DNA of 64,000 nt. It comes from JANNVK01 sp031430435 (GTDB lineage Bacteria; Acidobacteriota; Blastocatellia; Pyrinomonadales; Pyrinomonadaceae). The position numbers and the translations under genes are program-made. Of the stretch, positions 42,008 to 51,509 are shown piece by piece (within the stretch, counting starts at the first letter, position 1; each line of letters opens with the position of its first letter). Below the pieces are notes generated by a model. The model searched no databases. It was not told where the DNA came from and saw only the letters and a program-made list of their open reading frames with translations. The stretch covers positions 19,981-83,980 of the forward strand of contig JANPBM010000049.1 in NCBI GenBank assembly GCA_031430435.1, read 5' to 3'.

Positions 42008-42859
42008 TCAATCTTTATCTTCAACAGCTTCGTCAACAATTCCTTTTTGCTTTTTATATTTCGCAAGTTTCTGCTGCCTGCTTTCAAAGGCTGATTGCCT
42101 GTTGCCGATAGTTCTACTTACGCGGACGGCTAAACTTTTTCGATCCGCAGTCGGATTTGTCGGTTCAATTGCTTTAAGAGGCTTTGACTGAGAACTAACT
42201 GCTTTTGATTTAATTGCATCATCTACATCTTTGAGGAATTCGCCGAGTGTTTTTTCCATCAATTGTGATTCAGAAGATTCTTTAACCAGTATTTTGATTT
42301 TAGTATGCTCTTGAGCATATAAATCCATATATAAATTAAAATCACAAGGCTTCATTTTAGCTTTTGTGTTATTCCAATGATCTTTGAGCTCTTGATAAGA
42401 TTTACTAAACAAAATAAAAATTCCTAGACAATATCCATTCTTCGTCATCAGACTTAAACTTTTAAAGTCTTTAAATATACCGTGTTCTTTCAAATTGCCT
42501 TTAACTTCAATTGAAACTAAATTTAGATGGTCTTTTTCGCTCTGTTTTCGATATGGCTTATGAATTAGAAAGTCAGGAATGATATCAGGCAAAGAACGGT
42601 ACTTCTGTTTAGGAAGTTCTCCGTGTATGAAAATTATTTCTTTTGCTAAGTCTAAGTCAGACTCTTTTATAAGTTGTCGTAAGCAAGAATAAAATTCGTA
42701 GCAAAAGACTCGCTCACGGATATTATCTTCAATTTCAGGATTTCCCTCATGTATGATTGGAACTTTAAAATAGTCAGATGGAATTTCGTTTAGAGCGGTT
42801 GAAATCAAAGTTTCGTAGTTTTTTACTAATTTGTCTGCCGATGGAAGTTTTTCAGTCAT
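42008..42859 (-). CDS. PD-(D/E)XK-type nuclease-like protein
   Basis: 283 residues. LPDIIPDFLIHKPYRKQ, then LVSIEVKGNLKEHGIFKDFKSL, give the D...ExK pattern of restriction-like nucleases. The C-terminal about 80 residues are charged and probably disordered. No partner methyltransferase or R-M gene is next to it, so it may be an orphan defence or repair nuclease. Base composition is more AT-rich than neighbouring core genes, a sign of acquisition. Confidence 0.5.
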   Translation of the reverse strand: MTEKLPSADKLVKNYETLISTALNEIPSDYFKVPIIHEGNPEIEDNIRERVFCYEFYSCLRQLIKESDLDLAKEIIFIHGELPKQKYRSLPDIIPDFLIHKPYRKQSEKDHLNLVSIEVKGNLKEHGIFKDFKSLSLMTKNGYCLGIFILFSKSYQELKDHWNNTKAKMKPCDFNLYMDLYAQEHTKIKILVKESSESQLMEKTLGEFLKDVDDAIKSKAVSSQSKPLKAIEPTNPTADRKSLAVRVSRTIGNRQSAFESRQQKLAKYKKQKGIVDEAVEDKD

Positions 42860-43045
42860 ATTATTTTTTGTAGTCTCTATAGTTAAGAATTATTTTTACA
42901 GTCTAAATTATGATTAAACATTACTAAATTCTAAATGAATCAGCAACACTTTCAAACTTTACTTCTTCTCGAAAACAGCTCATCAGCCAACAAATTAACT
43001 TTCGTTGCTTGCTCTAATCAGTGCGGTTTGGTTGAATAAGTTTTT

Positions 43046-44797
43046 ATGCACAAAAATCTGCGAACATTTATCGAAGCGTTGCGGCTGCAAAACGAAATTA
43101 CGGTTATCGAAGCCGAAGTTGATCCATATCTGGAGATTGCCGAAATTCATCGCCGAGTTATCGAAGAACAAGGTAAAGCGTTGTTGTTTACCCGCGTCAA
43201 AGGCTCGCCGTTTCCCGTCATTACCAATATGTTCGGGACGATTAAACGTATCGAACTTGCCTTCAGCAAAAAACCGCAAGAGTTCGTCAAACGTGCGGTT
43301 TCAATGATTGATATTCTGTTGCCGCCGAAGCCGAAAGAACTTTGGCAATACCGCGATATGGCGTTGACGGCGTTGAAACTCGGCACGAAAAAGGTTAAAA
43401 ACGCACCTGTTTTGGAAGCGAGACAAAGCACGGTTGATTTAGAGAAAATTCCGCTTCTGCAACTGTGGCACGAAGACGGCGGACATTTTGTTACGCTTCC
43501 GCTTGTCTATACGGAAAGCCCGACGAACGGCAAACACAACCTCGGAATGTACCGCATTCAGCGTTATGATAAAACGACCACGGGAATCCATTGGCAGATC
43601 GGCAAAGGCGGCGGTTTTCATCATCACGAAGCTGAAAAGATGAATAAAGCGTTGCCTGTTTCGCTAATACTCGGCGGTTCGCCCGCGATGATTTTGGCGG
43701 CGATTGCACCTCTGCCCGAAGACGTTCCCGAATTGATGCTCGCGTCGCTTTTAGCCGACGGAAAGATTGAAACGGCTGAAAATCCTTTGCAAAATCATCA
43801 CCGACTGATTGCCGAAGCCGAGTTTGCGATTTGCGGAAACGTGCCGCCCAATATTCGCCGTCCCGAAGGTCCGTTCGGCGATCATTACGGTTATTATTCG
43901 CTCGTTCACGATTATCCCGTTTTTCAAGCCGAAGCTGTTTTTCATCGAAAAGATGCGATTTATCCGGCAACTGTGGTTGGCAAACCTCGCCAAGAAGATT
44001 ATTTTATCGGCGATTATCTGCAAGAACTTTTGTCGCCTTTGTTTCCGCTGGTGATGCCTGCGGTGCGTGATTTGTGGAGCTACGGCGAAACAGGTTTTCA
44101 CTCGTTGGCGGCGGCGGTGGTGCGTGAACGCTACGCCCGCGAGGCTCTCGGTTCGGCGTTCAGAATACTCGGTGAAGGTCAGCTTTCATTGACCAAATTC
44201 TTACTTTTAACCGACAAACCGCAAGACTTACGCGACTTTAAATCGTTGTTCGAGCATATCTTGGCTCGCGTCGATTGGCGGACAGATTTCTTTATTTTTA
44301 ATAAAACTTCGTTTGATACGCTCGATTATGCGTCGGGCAAAATCAACCAAGGCAGCAAAGCCGTGTTGATGGGCTTAGGCGATGCGAAAAGGGAATTGAC
44401 GGTTTCATTTCGCGGCGAATTACCGAACTTTATCAACCAAGCCGAACCGTTTTGCAAAGGTTGTTTGGTCGTCGAAGCGGCAGATTATGAATCGGATAAA
44501 GATTTGGGCGAACGGATTGCAAAGTGCGGTGCGTTTGACGATTGGCAGGTTGTCGTTATTCATGATTCAATCGAATTCGCAAATTCAGCCGACAAATTTC
44601 TGTGGGCAACCTGGACGCGGTTTAATCCCGCGACAGATATTTCAACCAAACAAATCACGGTCGAAAATCATCATCTTTCGTATCAAAACCCGATTGTGAT
44701 TGACGCGAGAATGAAGCCTTGGTATCCGAAAGTTGTTGAAGTCCGCGATGACATCAAAGCGTTGGTTGACAAGCGTTGGAAAGAGTATTTTAAGTAG
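43046..44797 (+). CDS. ubiD: UbiD-family prenylated-FMN decarboxylase
   Basis: 583 residues, longer than E. coli UbiD (497) but in the size range of menaquinone-type homologues. prFMN site: NLGMYRIQRYD, GIHWQIGKGG. Catalytic region: RPEGPFGDHYGYYS, with Arg and Glu of the E-R-E network. UbiD decarboxylates polyprenyl-hydroxybenzoate in quinone synthesis; related enzymes act on other aromatic acids. No ubiX-like prenyltransferase gene is visible nearby. Confidence 0.87.
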   Translation: MHKNLRTFIEALRLQNEITVIEAEVDPYLEIAEIHRRVIEEQGKALLFTRVKGSPFPVITNMFGTIKRIELAFSKKPQEFVKRAVSMIDILLPPKPKELWQYRDMALTALKLGTKKVKNAPVLEARQSTVDLEKIPLLQLWHEDGGHFVTLPLVYTESPTNGKHNLGMYRIQRYDKTTTGIHWQIGKGGGFHHHEAEKMNKALPVSLILGGSPAMILAAIAPLPEDVPELMLASLLADGKIETAENPLQNHHRLIAEAEFAICGNVPPNIRRPEGPFGDHYGYYSLVHDYPVFQAEAVFHRKDAIYPATVVGKPRQEDYFIGDYLQELLSPLFPLVMPAVRDLWSYGETGFHSLAAAVVRERYAREALGSAFRILGEGQLSLTKFLLLTDKPQDLRDFKSLFEHILARVDWRTDFFIFNKTSFDTLDYASGKINQGSKAVLMGLGDAKRELTVSFRGELPNFINQAEPFCKGCLVVEAADYESDKDLGERIAKCGAFDDWQVVVIHDSIEFANSADKFLWATWTRFNPATDISTKQITVENHHLSYQNPIVIDARMKPWYPKVVEVRDDIKALVDKRWKEYFK

Positions 44798-44842
44798 AGT
44801 GTTTTGCAAATCGACGTTTGTTTTCGATAATTCGGGTAATCA

Positions 44843-47800
44843 ATGAAAAACGACAGGGGAAATTACAGATTCGACGAATTTCGCTTGGATACTGCCGGCA
44901 AAATTTTATTTCAAGCGAATAAATCTATCGAGCTTACCGAAAAATCGTTGGGCTTGCTTTTGTATTTGGTCAAAAATGCAAATGTTTTAGTTCCGAAAGA
45001 GTCAATCATCTCTGAAGTTTGGGGAAGCAATTACACGGACAAATCCGTCTTGTTGGTAAATATTTCAACGCTTAGAAGTATTTTAGGTAAAAACCCGCAA
45101 GGCATCGATTATATAACGAATAAATACGGCAAAGGCTATCTTTTTAATGCCGAAGTCAAAGTCATTGCCGATATAAACGCCGATGATGACATTAAAAATA
45201 CGGGAATTTTGACTGCTCCCGATTCATCTTTGCGGTTTAATCGGTTTGTCGGACGCAAAAATGAACTGAACATATTGCTGGCAGAGTATGAAAAGATTAA
45301 AACCGGCGAAGGTTCGGCTGTCTTTATAAAAGGTGAAACAGGCATTGGTAAAACTTCGCTTTCAAGAGAATTTATAAGCCTTTTGAAAGACCGTGGCGCA
45401 AACGTTTTCAAAGCCCGATTTAATTTCTCCGACTCTGCTCTGCACACGCCGTTTGAAATATATTTTGAGATGCTCTGGTATATCTTGAATGAAGATAGTT
45501 CTCGAAATTATTCTTACCGTTTATTAAAAGAAAAACTGGAGTCAGCCTTCGGTATTTTTCTGCCCGACGAGTTCGATTTTGAATTAAACAAATCAAAAAA
45601 TATCTCGGCATCTGCGGTGGACTATACTAATTTGGTTCGTCTGATTTGTAGATCATTTGCTTTTATCGGCAAATATAAACCGTTAGTTTTAATCTTTGAT
45701 GACATTCATTTTGCCGACGGCATCGATTTAGAGATTTTGGCAGGCTTAATTCAAACTGCCAAAAACGAGCAAATTTTAATAGTTTCATTGGCGCGAACGG
45801 CAAACGAAACCGCAGAGTTTACCGATTACGAAAATTGGTTGTCGAACCAAGAAAAAGTTCAATCGGCAGGTTTTACTCTGGATAAAATGGATGACACCGC
45901 TTTTGAAGAGCTGATTGTCCGAATTTTCGGCGATAAAAATGTCGCTCCACAAATTCCTAAAAAAGATTTTGATTTCCTGTTGGCAAATGCCGGCGGTAAT
46001 CCGTATTTTCTCAGCGAAATTATCCGCTGGCATCTGACAAAGCAAAATTTATTTTTTGATGCAAACGACGAAAAACGCTGGAAATGGCGGAGTTCCGATG
46101 TTACTCCGATGCCGACTTCATTGGTCGGAATGATTCAGGCAAGATCAAAATTACTTGGTTCTGAGGTAACAAATATTTTGGAAGCCGCAGGTATTTATCG
46201 AGCCGGTTTTTTTCTCGACGAATTATCCGAAATAATCGAAATCAATTCTGAAACCGTCTTTGGTTTGTTGAACGAAGCCGCAAGATTCGGGTTTTTGCTG
46301 AAAACCGACGGACAGACAAACGATTTTGAATTTCGACATATGGTTCAACAGCAAGTTATTTACAATAATGCCGATTTACGAAAAAAAAGGGTTTTACATC
46401 AAAAAGTTGCCTTTCAATTTGTTGAAAAATATAAAGAGAACCAAAATATTTTACTGCTTAAAGAAGTTTGCTATCATTTTGAAAAAGCAAACGACGCAGA
46501 GAATTTATGGTATTGGTATTTTCAAGCGGGGGTGAGCTGCCAACAAAGAAGTTTGTTCAAAGACGGCATCGAGTACCTTGAAAAAGCTCTGAACTTTTTG
46601 AAAGTCAATTATCCTTGCAACAAAATTAAACCCGAAATAAAGTTTCAATTATTGCTTACGCTGATTGATTGCTACACAATGACGCAAGAATTGAACAACG
46701 TTTATCCGTTATTGCAAGCCTTGATCGAGTTTGCCAAAAATCAGCAAAATAAACTTTATTACGCACACTCATTACTTTCAACGGCAAGGTCTTTATCGTT
46801 TAAGTCAAACTTTGAAAAATTACTCGAAAAAAGTTACGAAGCGTTGAAGTTATTTGAGGAAATGGGTGATACGGACGGGCAGAACTCAACTTTATTCACC
46901 ATCGCGGTTGGTTTACTTCGGTTAGGCAAATACACAAAAACAATCGAGTTATTGGAAAAGCGATTAAGTTCAGAAAAGTCGGAAACATTTTTAATCGCTC
47001 GAATGAGAAATCTTCTTGCTCATTCATATATTTACATAGGCAAAAATGATGTGGCTAGAAAACTGGCGAAAAAAAATATTGTCTACGCCGAAGGCTCGGC
47101 AAATCTGACTTTGCAAACATACAGCCTTTCCGTCATGGGCAGATTATCTGTTTACAGCGGAAACTTTGAAGAAGCAATAGAATACGCGGAACTGCAAAAA
47201 AATAATTATGATAAAACAAAAATGCTGATGGCACTTTTTGACTCGCACATTGTTATCAGTCAAGCGTTAATCGGGCAAGGTTGTTATCAAAAAGCCAAAG
47301 AAGTTCTTGAATTTGTAAAAGACGATTTTCGCGAAGGCAAGTATCCGCAAGGTGAAGGAGAGTTTTTATTGTATTTAGGGATGGCGGAAAGAGGTTTGAA
47401 AAGAAACACAATCGTAAAAAGATATTTGAAACGAGCCTTAAAATCGTCTAAAAAACTCGGTGATAAAGAAGACGTATCATTTGTTTTAATTGAAATGGCA
47501 AGAATACATTTTGACGAAAATAAAATTATTGAAGCCCAAAAATTTGCCCGTGAATCTTTTCAAATTGCCACCGAATCAGGCATTTTTCGCGGCGAAATAC
47601 TTTCCTTGATCGAATTGGCGTGGGCATCTGCCAAACAAAATGATTATGAGCAAGCGTTAAAGTACATCGGACAGTCGGAAGAATCGGTGAAAAATATCGA
47701 ATTTGGCGAGAGTTGGCGTATCTTTTGGACTTTAGGAAAGATATTGGTTTTATATTATCCGACCAAACAATTCAATAAACATAAAATACTAAAACAAGCC

Positions 47801-48001
47801 GAGACTGCTTTTATCAAAGCTGTTGAAATTTTAGACGGATTCCGTGAAGACTTAGATTTAGACTTATCCGAAAACGAAATAAAATATGTAATTATGACCA
47901 AAAGTCTTTCTGAACCTGCGAAAGATTTGGTGCGTTTACTAAAATCTCAAGGCAGATACAAAGAAGCCGATGTTTACGCTAAAGAATGGATGATTATGTA
48001 A
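44843..48001 (+). CDS. Large signal-transduction regulator: OmpR-type wHTH, AAA ATPase, TPR array
   Basis: 1052 residues. Residues about 5-100: a wHTH of OmpR/CadC type (YRFDEFRLDTAGKILFQ, LTEKSLGLLLYLVKN, GYLFNAEV). Residues about 135-400: AAA-16 ATPase with Walker A FIKGETGIGKTSLSRE (about 168-183) and Walker B LVLIFDDIHFAD. From about 560 to the end: TPR-like helical repeats (LLSTARSLSF, YSLSVMGRLSVYSGNFEEAIEYAEL). Such proteins are STAND-like regulators, abundant in Acidobacteriota. No membrane segment. The target is unknown; the deaminase-toxin gene follows. Confidence 0.82.
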   Translation: MKNDRGNYRFDEFRLDTAGKILFQANKSIELTEKSLGLLLYLVKNANVLVPKESIISEVWGSNYTDKSVLLVNISTLRSILGKNPQGIDYITNKYGKGYLFNAEVKVIADINADDDIKNTGILTAPDSSLRFNRFVGRKNELNILLAEYEKIKTGEGSAVFIKGETGIGKTSLSREFISLLKDRGANVFKARFNFSDSALHTPFEIYFEMLWYILNEDSSRNYSYRLLKEKLESAFGIFLPDEFDFELNKSKNISASAVDYTNLVRLICRSFAFIGKYKPLVLIFDDIHFADGIDLEILAGLIQTAKNEQILIVSLARTANETAEFTDYENWLSNQEKVQSAGFTLDKMDDTAFEELIVRIFGDKNVAPQIPKKDFDFLLANAGGNPYFLSEIIRWHLTKQNLFFDANDEKRWKWRSSDVTPMPTSLVGMIQARSKLLGSEVTNILEAAGIYRAGFFLDELSEIIEINSETVFGLLNEAARFGFLLKTDGQTNDFEFRHMVQQQVIYNNADLRKKRVLHQKVAFQFVEKYKENQNILLLKEVCYHFEKANDAENLWYWYFQAGVSCQQRSLFKDGIEYLEKALNFLKVNYPCNKIKPEIKFQLLLTLIDCYTMTQELNNVYPLLQALIEFAKNQQNKLYYAHSLLSTARSLSFKSNFEKLLEKSYEALKLFEEMGDTDGQNSTLFTIAVGLLRLGKYTKTIELLEKRLSSEKSETFLIARMRNLLAHSYIYIGKNDVARKLAKKNIVYAEGSANLTLQTYSLSVMGRLSVYSGNFEEAIEYAELQKNNYDKTKMLMALFDSHIVISQALIGQGCYQKAKEVLEFVKDDFREGKYPQGEGEFLLYLGMAERGLKRNTIVKRYLKRALKSSKKLGDKEDVSFVLIEMARIHFDENKIIEAQKFARESFQIATESGIFRGEILSLIELAWASAKQNDYEQALKYIGQSEESVKNIEFGESWRIFWTLGKILVLYYPTKQFNKHKILKQAETAFIKAVEILDGFREDLDLDLSENEIKYVIMTKSLSEPAKDLVRLLKSQGRYKEADVYAKEWMIM

Positions 48002-48232
48002 TTTAGACCTTCAAATAAAAACTCCCGAACTGCAACTTTCCCGAAACCTTCTGAAATATAAAATTTGTCACGAAATATAAAATCTTGCGTGTTTTTGTAA
48101 GTTTTACAGAAACTATTTCTGTCTTTGTTCGAAAATTTTACTGAATACAAATAAAAATAAAAAGAACGATTTCAGTAATCTCGTTCCGCTTAAAGTATTT
48201 GTCTGAATCAATAAAACTGAGGAGAAACGAGT

Positions 48233-51200
48233 ATGGGAAGAATAGGAGACGTAAGCAGCGGCGGAGTCGGTTTTTCGGATAATTTTTCGGCGGGCGTAAC
48301 CGTTGAGAAAAAAACCGGAACCGTCAGTGTCACGGCAGCGACAGTAGACGGATTTATTAATAGTCTTAATCGAAATGATGGCGAACAACCTGCGTTTTCA
48401 CGTCAATCAGTCAAAGCGGCAGTTGATAATCTTAAAGTTCAACAGGCTCAACAGGGCGGAGCAAAAACGGCAGTTTATCAAACAATCAAAGGCGAAAACG
48501 GCAAAGAAAAGTTTGTCGGACTAGATAAAGACGGTAATTTGACAATGCAGGATGTCGGCAAATCAAGCCGTCCGGGACCAAAAGGACCTGTTCAAACTCA
48601 AATTGTTTTAAGCGAAAAAGCAAAAGAATTAATACTGCAATCGGAATCGGCGAAATTTACCCAAGAGCAAACAGGGAAAGCCGAAGCGGCGCTAAAAGAA
48701 GTTACGGTCGGAGGAAAACAGTTCTTACTTGCGGTCGATAAAGAAGGAAATTCGTATAAATCCGAAGTGCAAATGTCGGCACCGAAAAAAGGCAAATCAT
48801 TTTCAGCCGGAGCGTTCTTAAAATCACCGCCGAAATTGGATGAAAAGTTTCAAAGTGTTGTCATCGAAGCCTCGATAAACAAATTACAAGAACAAAGAGC
48901 AGGCGGAGCAACGGGAGATTTAGTCAAAGCGTTGGAATACAACGGAATGAATAAACTAGTCGCGTTGCGTGCGAACGGGGATGCGGAGGTAGTAAATTTC
49001 AGTGATTATAAAGCGAAGAACGGAGCAGAAGCAATTGCGGTCGATAAAGCAATTCAAGAACTGAGAGAATGGCAGGCAGCGAATCCGGGACAAGAAGCCT
49101 CGAAAAAGATAAAAATCAACAAAAAGATTTCGTTCAATATCACATTGAATGCAGACGGAAGCATCAAGGACATCAAACGCAAGAAGAAAAAACCGCAGGG
49201 ATTTTTTGCGAAGATAGGAAGTTTCTTCAAAAAAGCGTTGCAAGTTTTGTCGATTGCGACAATGTTTATTCCCGGACTGCAACCGATTGCCTTAGGTTTA
49301 CGAATTGCAAATGCGGTTGTCGGAGTAGTTGACGCGGTCAAAAACAAAAACTGGCTGGGCGTACTCGGAAGTGCTGCGGGAGCGTTTGGCGGAAGTCTGG
49401 CAAACACGATTACAAAAGGAATTAACACAATCGGCACGGTGGTAAATGTAGCCAAAAACGGACTCGGAAGTGCGTGGGATGCAATCTCTACGGTTGCAGG
49501 GACAGTATCAAGTTGGGCAGGCGGGGCAATCGGCAGAGCAGCCGGATACATTTCGCAAGGAGCATCGGCAGTCAGCAGTTTCGCCAGAGGAGACGGCTGG
49601 AACGGAGCAATCGCGTTAGGTAACTTGGCAGGCTCGGTTTATCAAGATTCAAGAGCAGCAAATCAAAGACAGCAAGCGTCATCAAATAATCGAGATACGC
49701 AGAATGACCAATTGATGATTAGTCTTAATGAACCGTTACCCGGAACCGCACCTGTTGACAGAGTGCAACAAGCATACGAGCAAATTTACGGCAGAATGAA
49801 CGACCGTCAAAACGCCGCTCTTCAATTAGCCGTTCAAAACGCGAACAGAAGAGGAATAACCGATACTGTCGGAGTTCAGAATTATGTCAATCAAACGCTG
49901 AATTTACTCAGCGACAACAGAAATTTGTCTAATTCTATAGCTGCTAATGGTAATAGAAATACAACATCTTGGGTAAATCAACTCAGTAGTGCCTTGGACA
50001 ATCGGAATAATCCTGTTTTAATTTCCGGGAATCCTAGCAATCTTAGAGGGTTGAATATTGTTACAGGAATTCCTACATCAAGAAATGAGAATACGCTTGA
50101 GTCAATCAGAAAAAAATTAGGCAACAATATTAGCTTTTATACTTTGCTTGACTACGCAGATACAAGTAGATACAGAAGTACTGACTCAAAAGTACAGTTA
50201 GCAAACAGGCTTGCCAAAGAGGCAGGTTACCGTAGCATATATGAGCTTGTCCGTATGTATAAGTTTGAGAAAGTAAATAGTATTATTGAACAATTTAATT
50301 CTTTGCCATCGAGATTACCAGTTGGTGATGGGTCAGTAATTACAAGTTCATCAGGAAGAAGAGATGCCCTAGAATTAAGAGGTATGAAGGGAGATGTATT
50401 AAATGATGCAGAAAGATTTTTCCATGTAAATGATAGAGGTGTTATATACGTGCCGCAAGATGAAGATTCCGGTTACAAGTTTGCTCTGTTAGCTGCACAG
50501 AGAGACCCTACAGTTAAATATTTGTTACCGCCCCCAGAAGGGGTAAGTCCTGAATTTTTAGCGGGTTACCAAAAAGGATCAATCGCTTTATTTGGAGGAC
50601 AACTACAAGAAATTTTGCCATCAGCGAGTATCTTGTTCAAAAGCTGGCGAGGAGCAACAAGTTCACCAACAATAATGGAAATTCCGAATGCGTCCCGACT
50701 AAATCTTTCTAATCAAGTCAAAGTCGCTCGTGAACTTGTCTTTCAAAATCCATATTCTAATAGCAGTTTAGGCAGAAATTTAGCAATAAGTGAAGAGACT
50801 GTTGGTGGACAGTCAACTCGCAAAGCTGTTGCTGTAAGCGGACAAAATTCACTAGAAACAACTGTAAAACTTCCTGAAAGAACCTATTTCATTCCTTCTA
50901 TTGCAGGTGGTTCGGCTCTGCCGGGAATAGAATTTTTTGAAGGAAAACCTAACCCCTCAGGTGGTCCTCCAAGAACTAACCCTTCAGGTCATCCCAGAAA
51001 TAAAGATACTGAGACAGTAATCATGGAAGACTTTGCTAACAGAAATGCCACAGGTAGAGTTGTGCCGGTTAGTATAAGGGTTAGGATTCCTGACCAATTT
51101 GGACTCATGAGGACTGAATTTAGAACTATTAATACTTATCCTGATGTAGTGGGTAACTTGAACATTACTACTGAACGACCTCCTTGTTTATCTTGTTTTG

Positions 51201-51271
51201 TAGTCGGTGAACAGTTCAAAACTATGTTTCCAAATGTTCCTTTAACTATGACACATCTTGGAGTAAGGTAA
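48233..51271 (+). CDS. Polymorphic-toxin-like protein with C-terminal nucleic-acid deaminase domain
   Basis: 1012 residues, start ATG with GAGGAG. N-terminal half is Ala/Gly/Lys-rich and has hydrophobic stretches at about 340-420. From about residue 580 the gene becomes more AT-rich with different codon use, as seen at recombined toxin tips. The last 90 residues have a deaminase signature: DTETVIMED (Glu927 as proton shuttle), GNLNITTERPPCLSCFVV (zinc Cys985 and Cys988) and QFKTMFPNV. In polymorphic-toxin deaminases, D/H-x-E and PCxxC bind zinc and deaminate bases or free nucleotides. No signal peptide is seen, and no immunity gene is adjacent. Confidence 0.72.
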   Translation: MGRIGDVSSGGVGFSDNFSAGVTVEKKTGTVSVTAATVDGFINSLNRNDGEQPAFSRQSVKAAVDNLKVQQAQQGGAKTAVYQTIKGENGKEKFVGLDKDGNLTMQDVGKSSRPGPKGPVQTQIVLSEKAKELILQSESAKFTQEQTGKAEAALKEVTVGGKQFLLAVDKEGNSYKSEVQMSAPKKGKSFSAGAFLKSPPKLDEKFQSVVIEASINKLQEQRAGGATGDLVKALEYNGMNKLVALRANGDAEVVNFSDYKAKNGAEAIAVDKAIQELREWQAANPGQEASKKIKINKKISFNITLNADGSIKDIKRKKKKPQGFFAKIGSFFKKALQVLSIATMFIPGLQPIALGLRIANAVVGVVDAVKNKNWLGVLGSAAGAFGGSLANTITKGINTIGTVVNVAKNGLGSAWDAISTVAGTVSSWAGGAIGRAAGYISQGASAVSSFARGDGWNGAIALGNLAGSVYQDSRAANQRQQASSNNRDTQNDQLMISLNEPLPGTAPVDRVQQAYEQIYGRMNDRQNAALQLAVQNANRRGITDTVGVQNYVNQTLNLLSDNRNLSNSIAANGNRNTTSWVNQLSSALDNRNNPVLISGNPSNLRGLNIVTGIPTSRNENTLESIRKKLGNNISFYTLLDYADTSRYRSTDSKVQLANRLAKEAGYRSIYELVRMYKFEKVNSIIEQFNSLPSRLPVGDGSVITSSSGRRDALELRGMKGDVLNDAERFFHVNDRGVIYVPQDEDSGYKFALLAAQRDPTVKYLLPPPEGVSPEFLAGYQKGSIALFGGQLQEILPSASILFKSWRGATSSPTIMEIPNASRLNLSNQVKVARELVFQNPYSNSSLGRNLAISEETVGGQSTRKAVAVSGQNSLETTVKLPERTYFIPSIAGGSALPGIEFFEGKPNPSGGPPRTNPSGHPRNKDTETVIMEDFANRNATGRVVPVSIRVRIPDQFGLMRTEFRTINTYPDVVGNLNITTERPPCLSCFVVGEQFKTMFPNVPLTMTHLGVR

Positions 51272-51450
51272 TCATTAAGTTTGTTTCAAGAAATAAATTT
51301 TGGTAGCTACATATTAAGTTTTTTTATCCAACAACCCGTTCAATCAAAAAGCGAGGTTATTGACAAAAGGCAAAATATAATTTGCGGTAAACAATAACAA
51401 CTGATAACCCGAAGCGGTTTGATTGCAACAAAAATTACAACTGAATATAG

Positions 51451-51484
51451 AAAAAGGGGGCAATCGCAAGATTGGTCTTTTTTT
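51451..51484. terminator. Convergent terminator
   Basis: CAATC-GCAA-GATTG core with an extended stem (A5G5 against G-T and A-T pairs) followed by T8. It lies between the toxin gene and the convergent korB. The remainder of 51272-51509 (238 bp) has no gene and no candidate immunity ORF. Confidence 0.55.
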
Positions 51485-51509
51485 TGCCTCAAATCTAAGT
51501 TTTTCAAGT

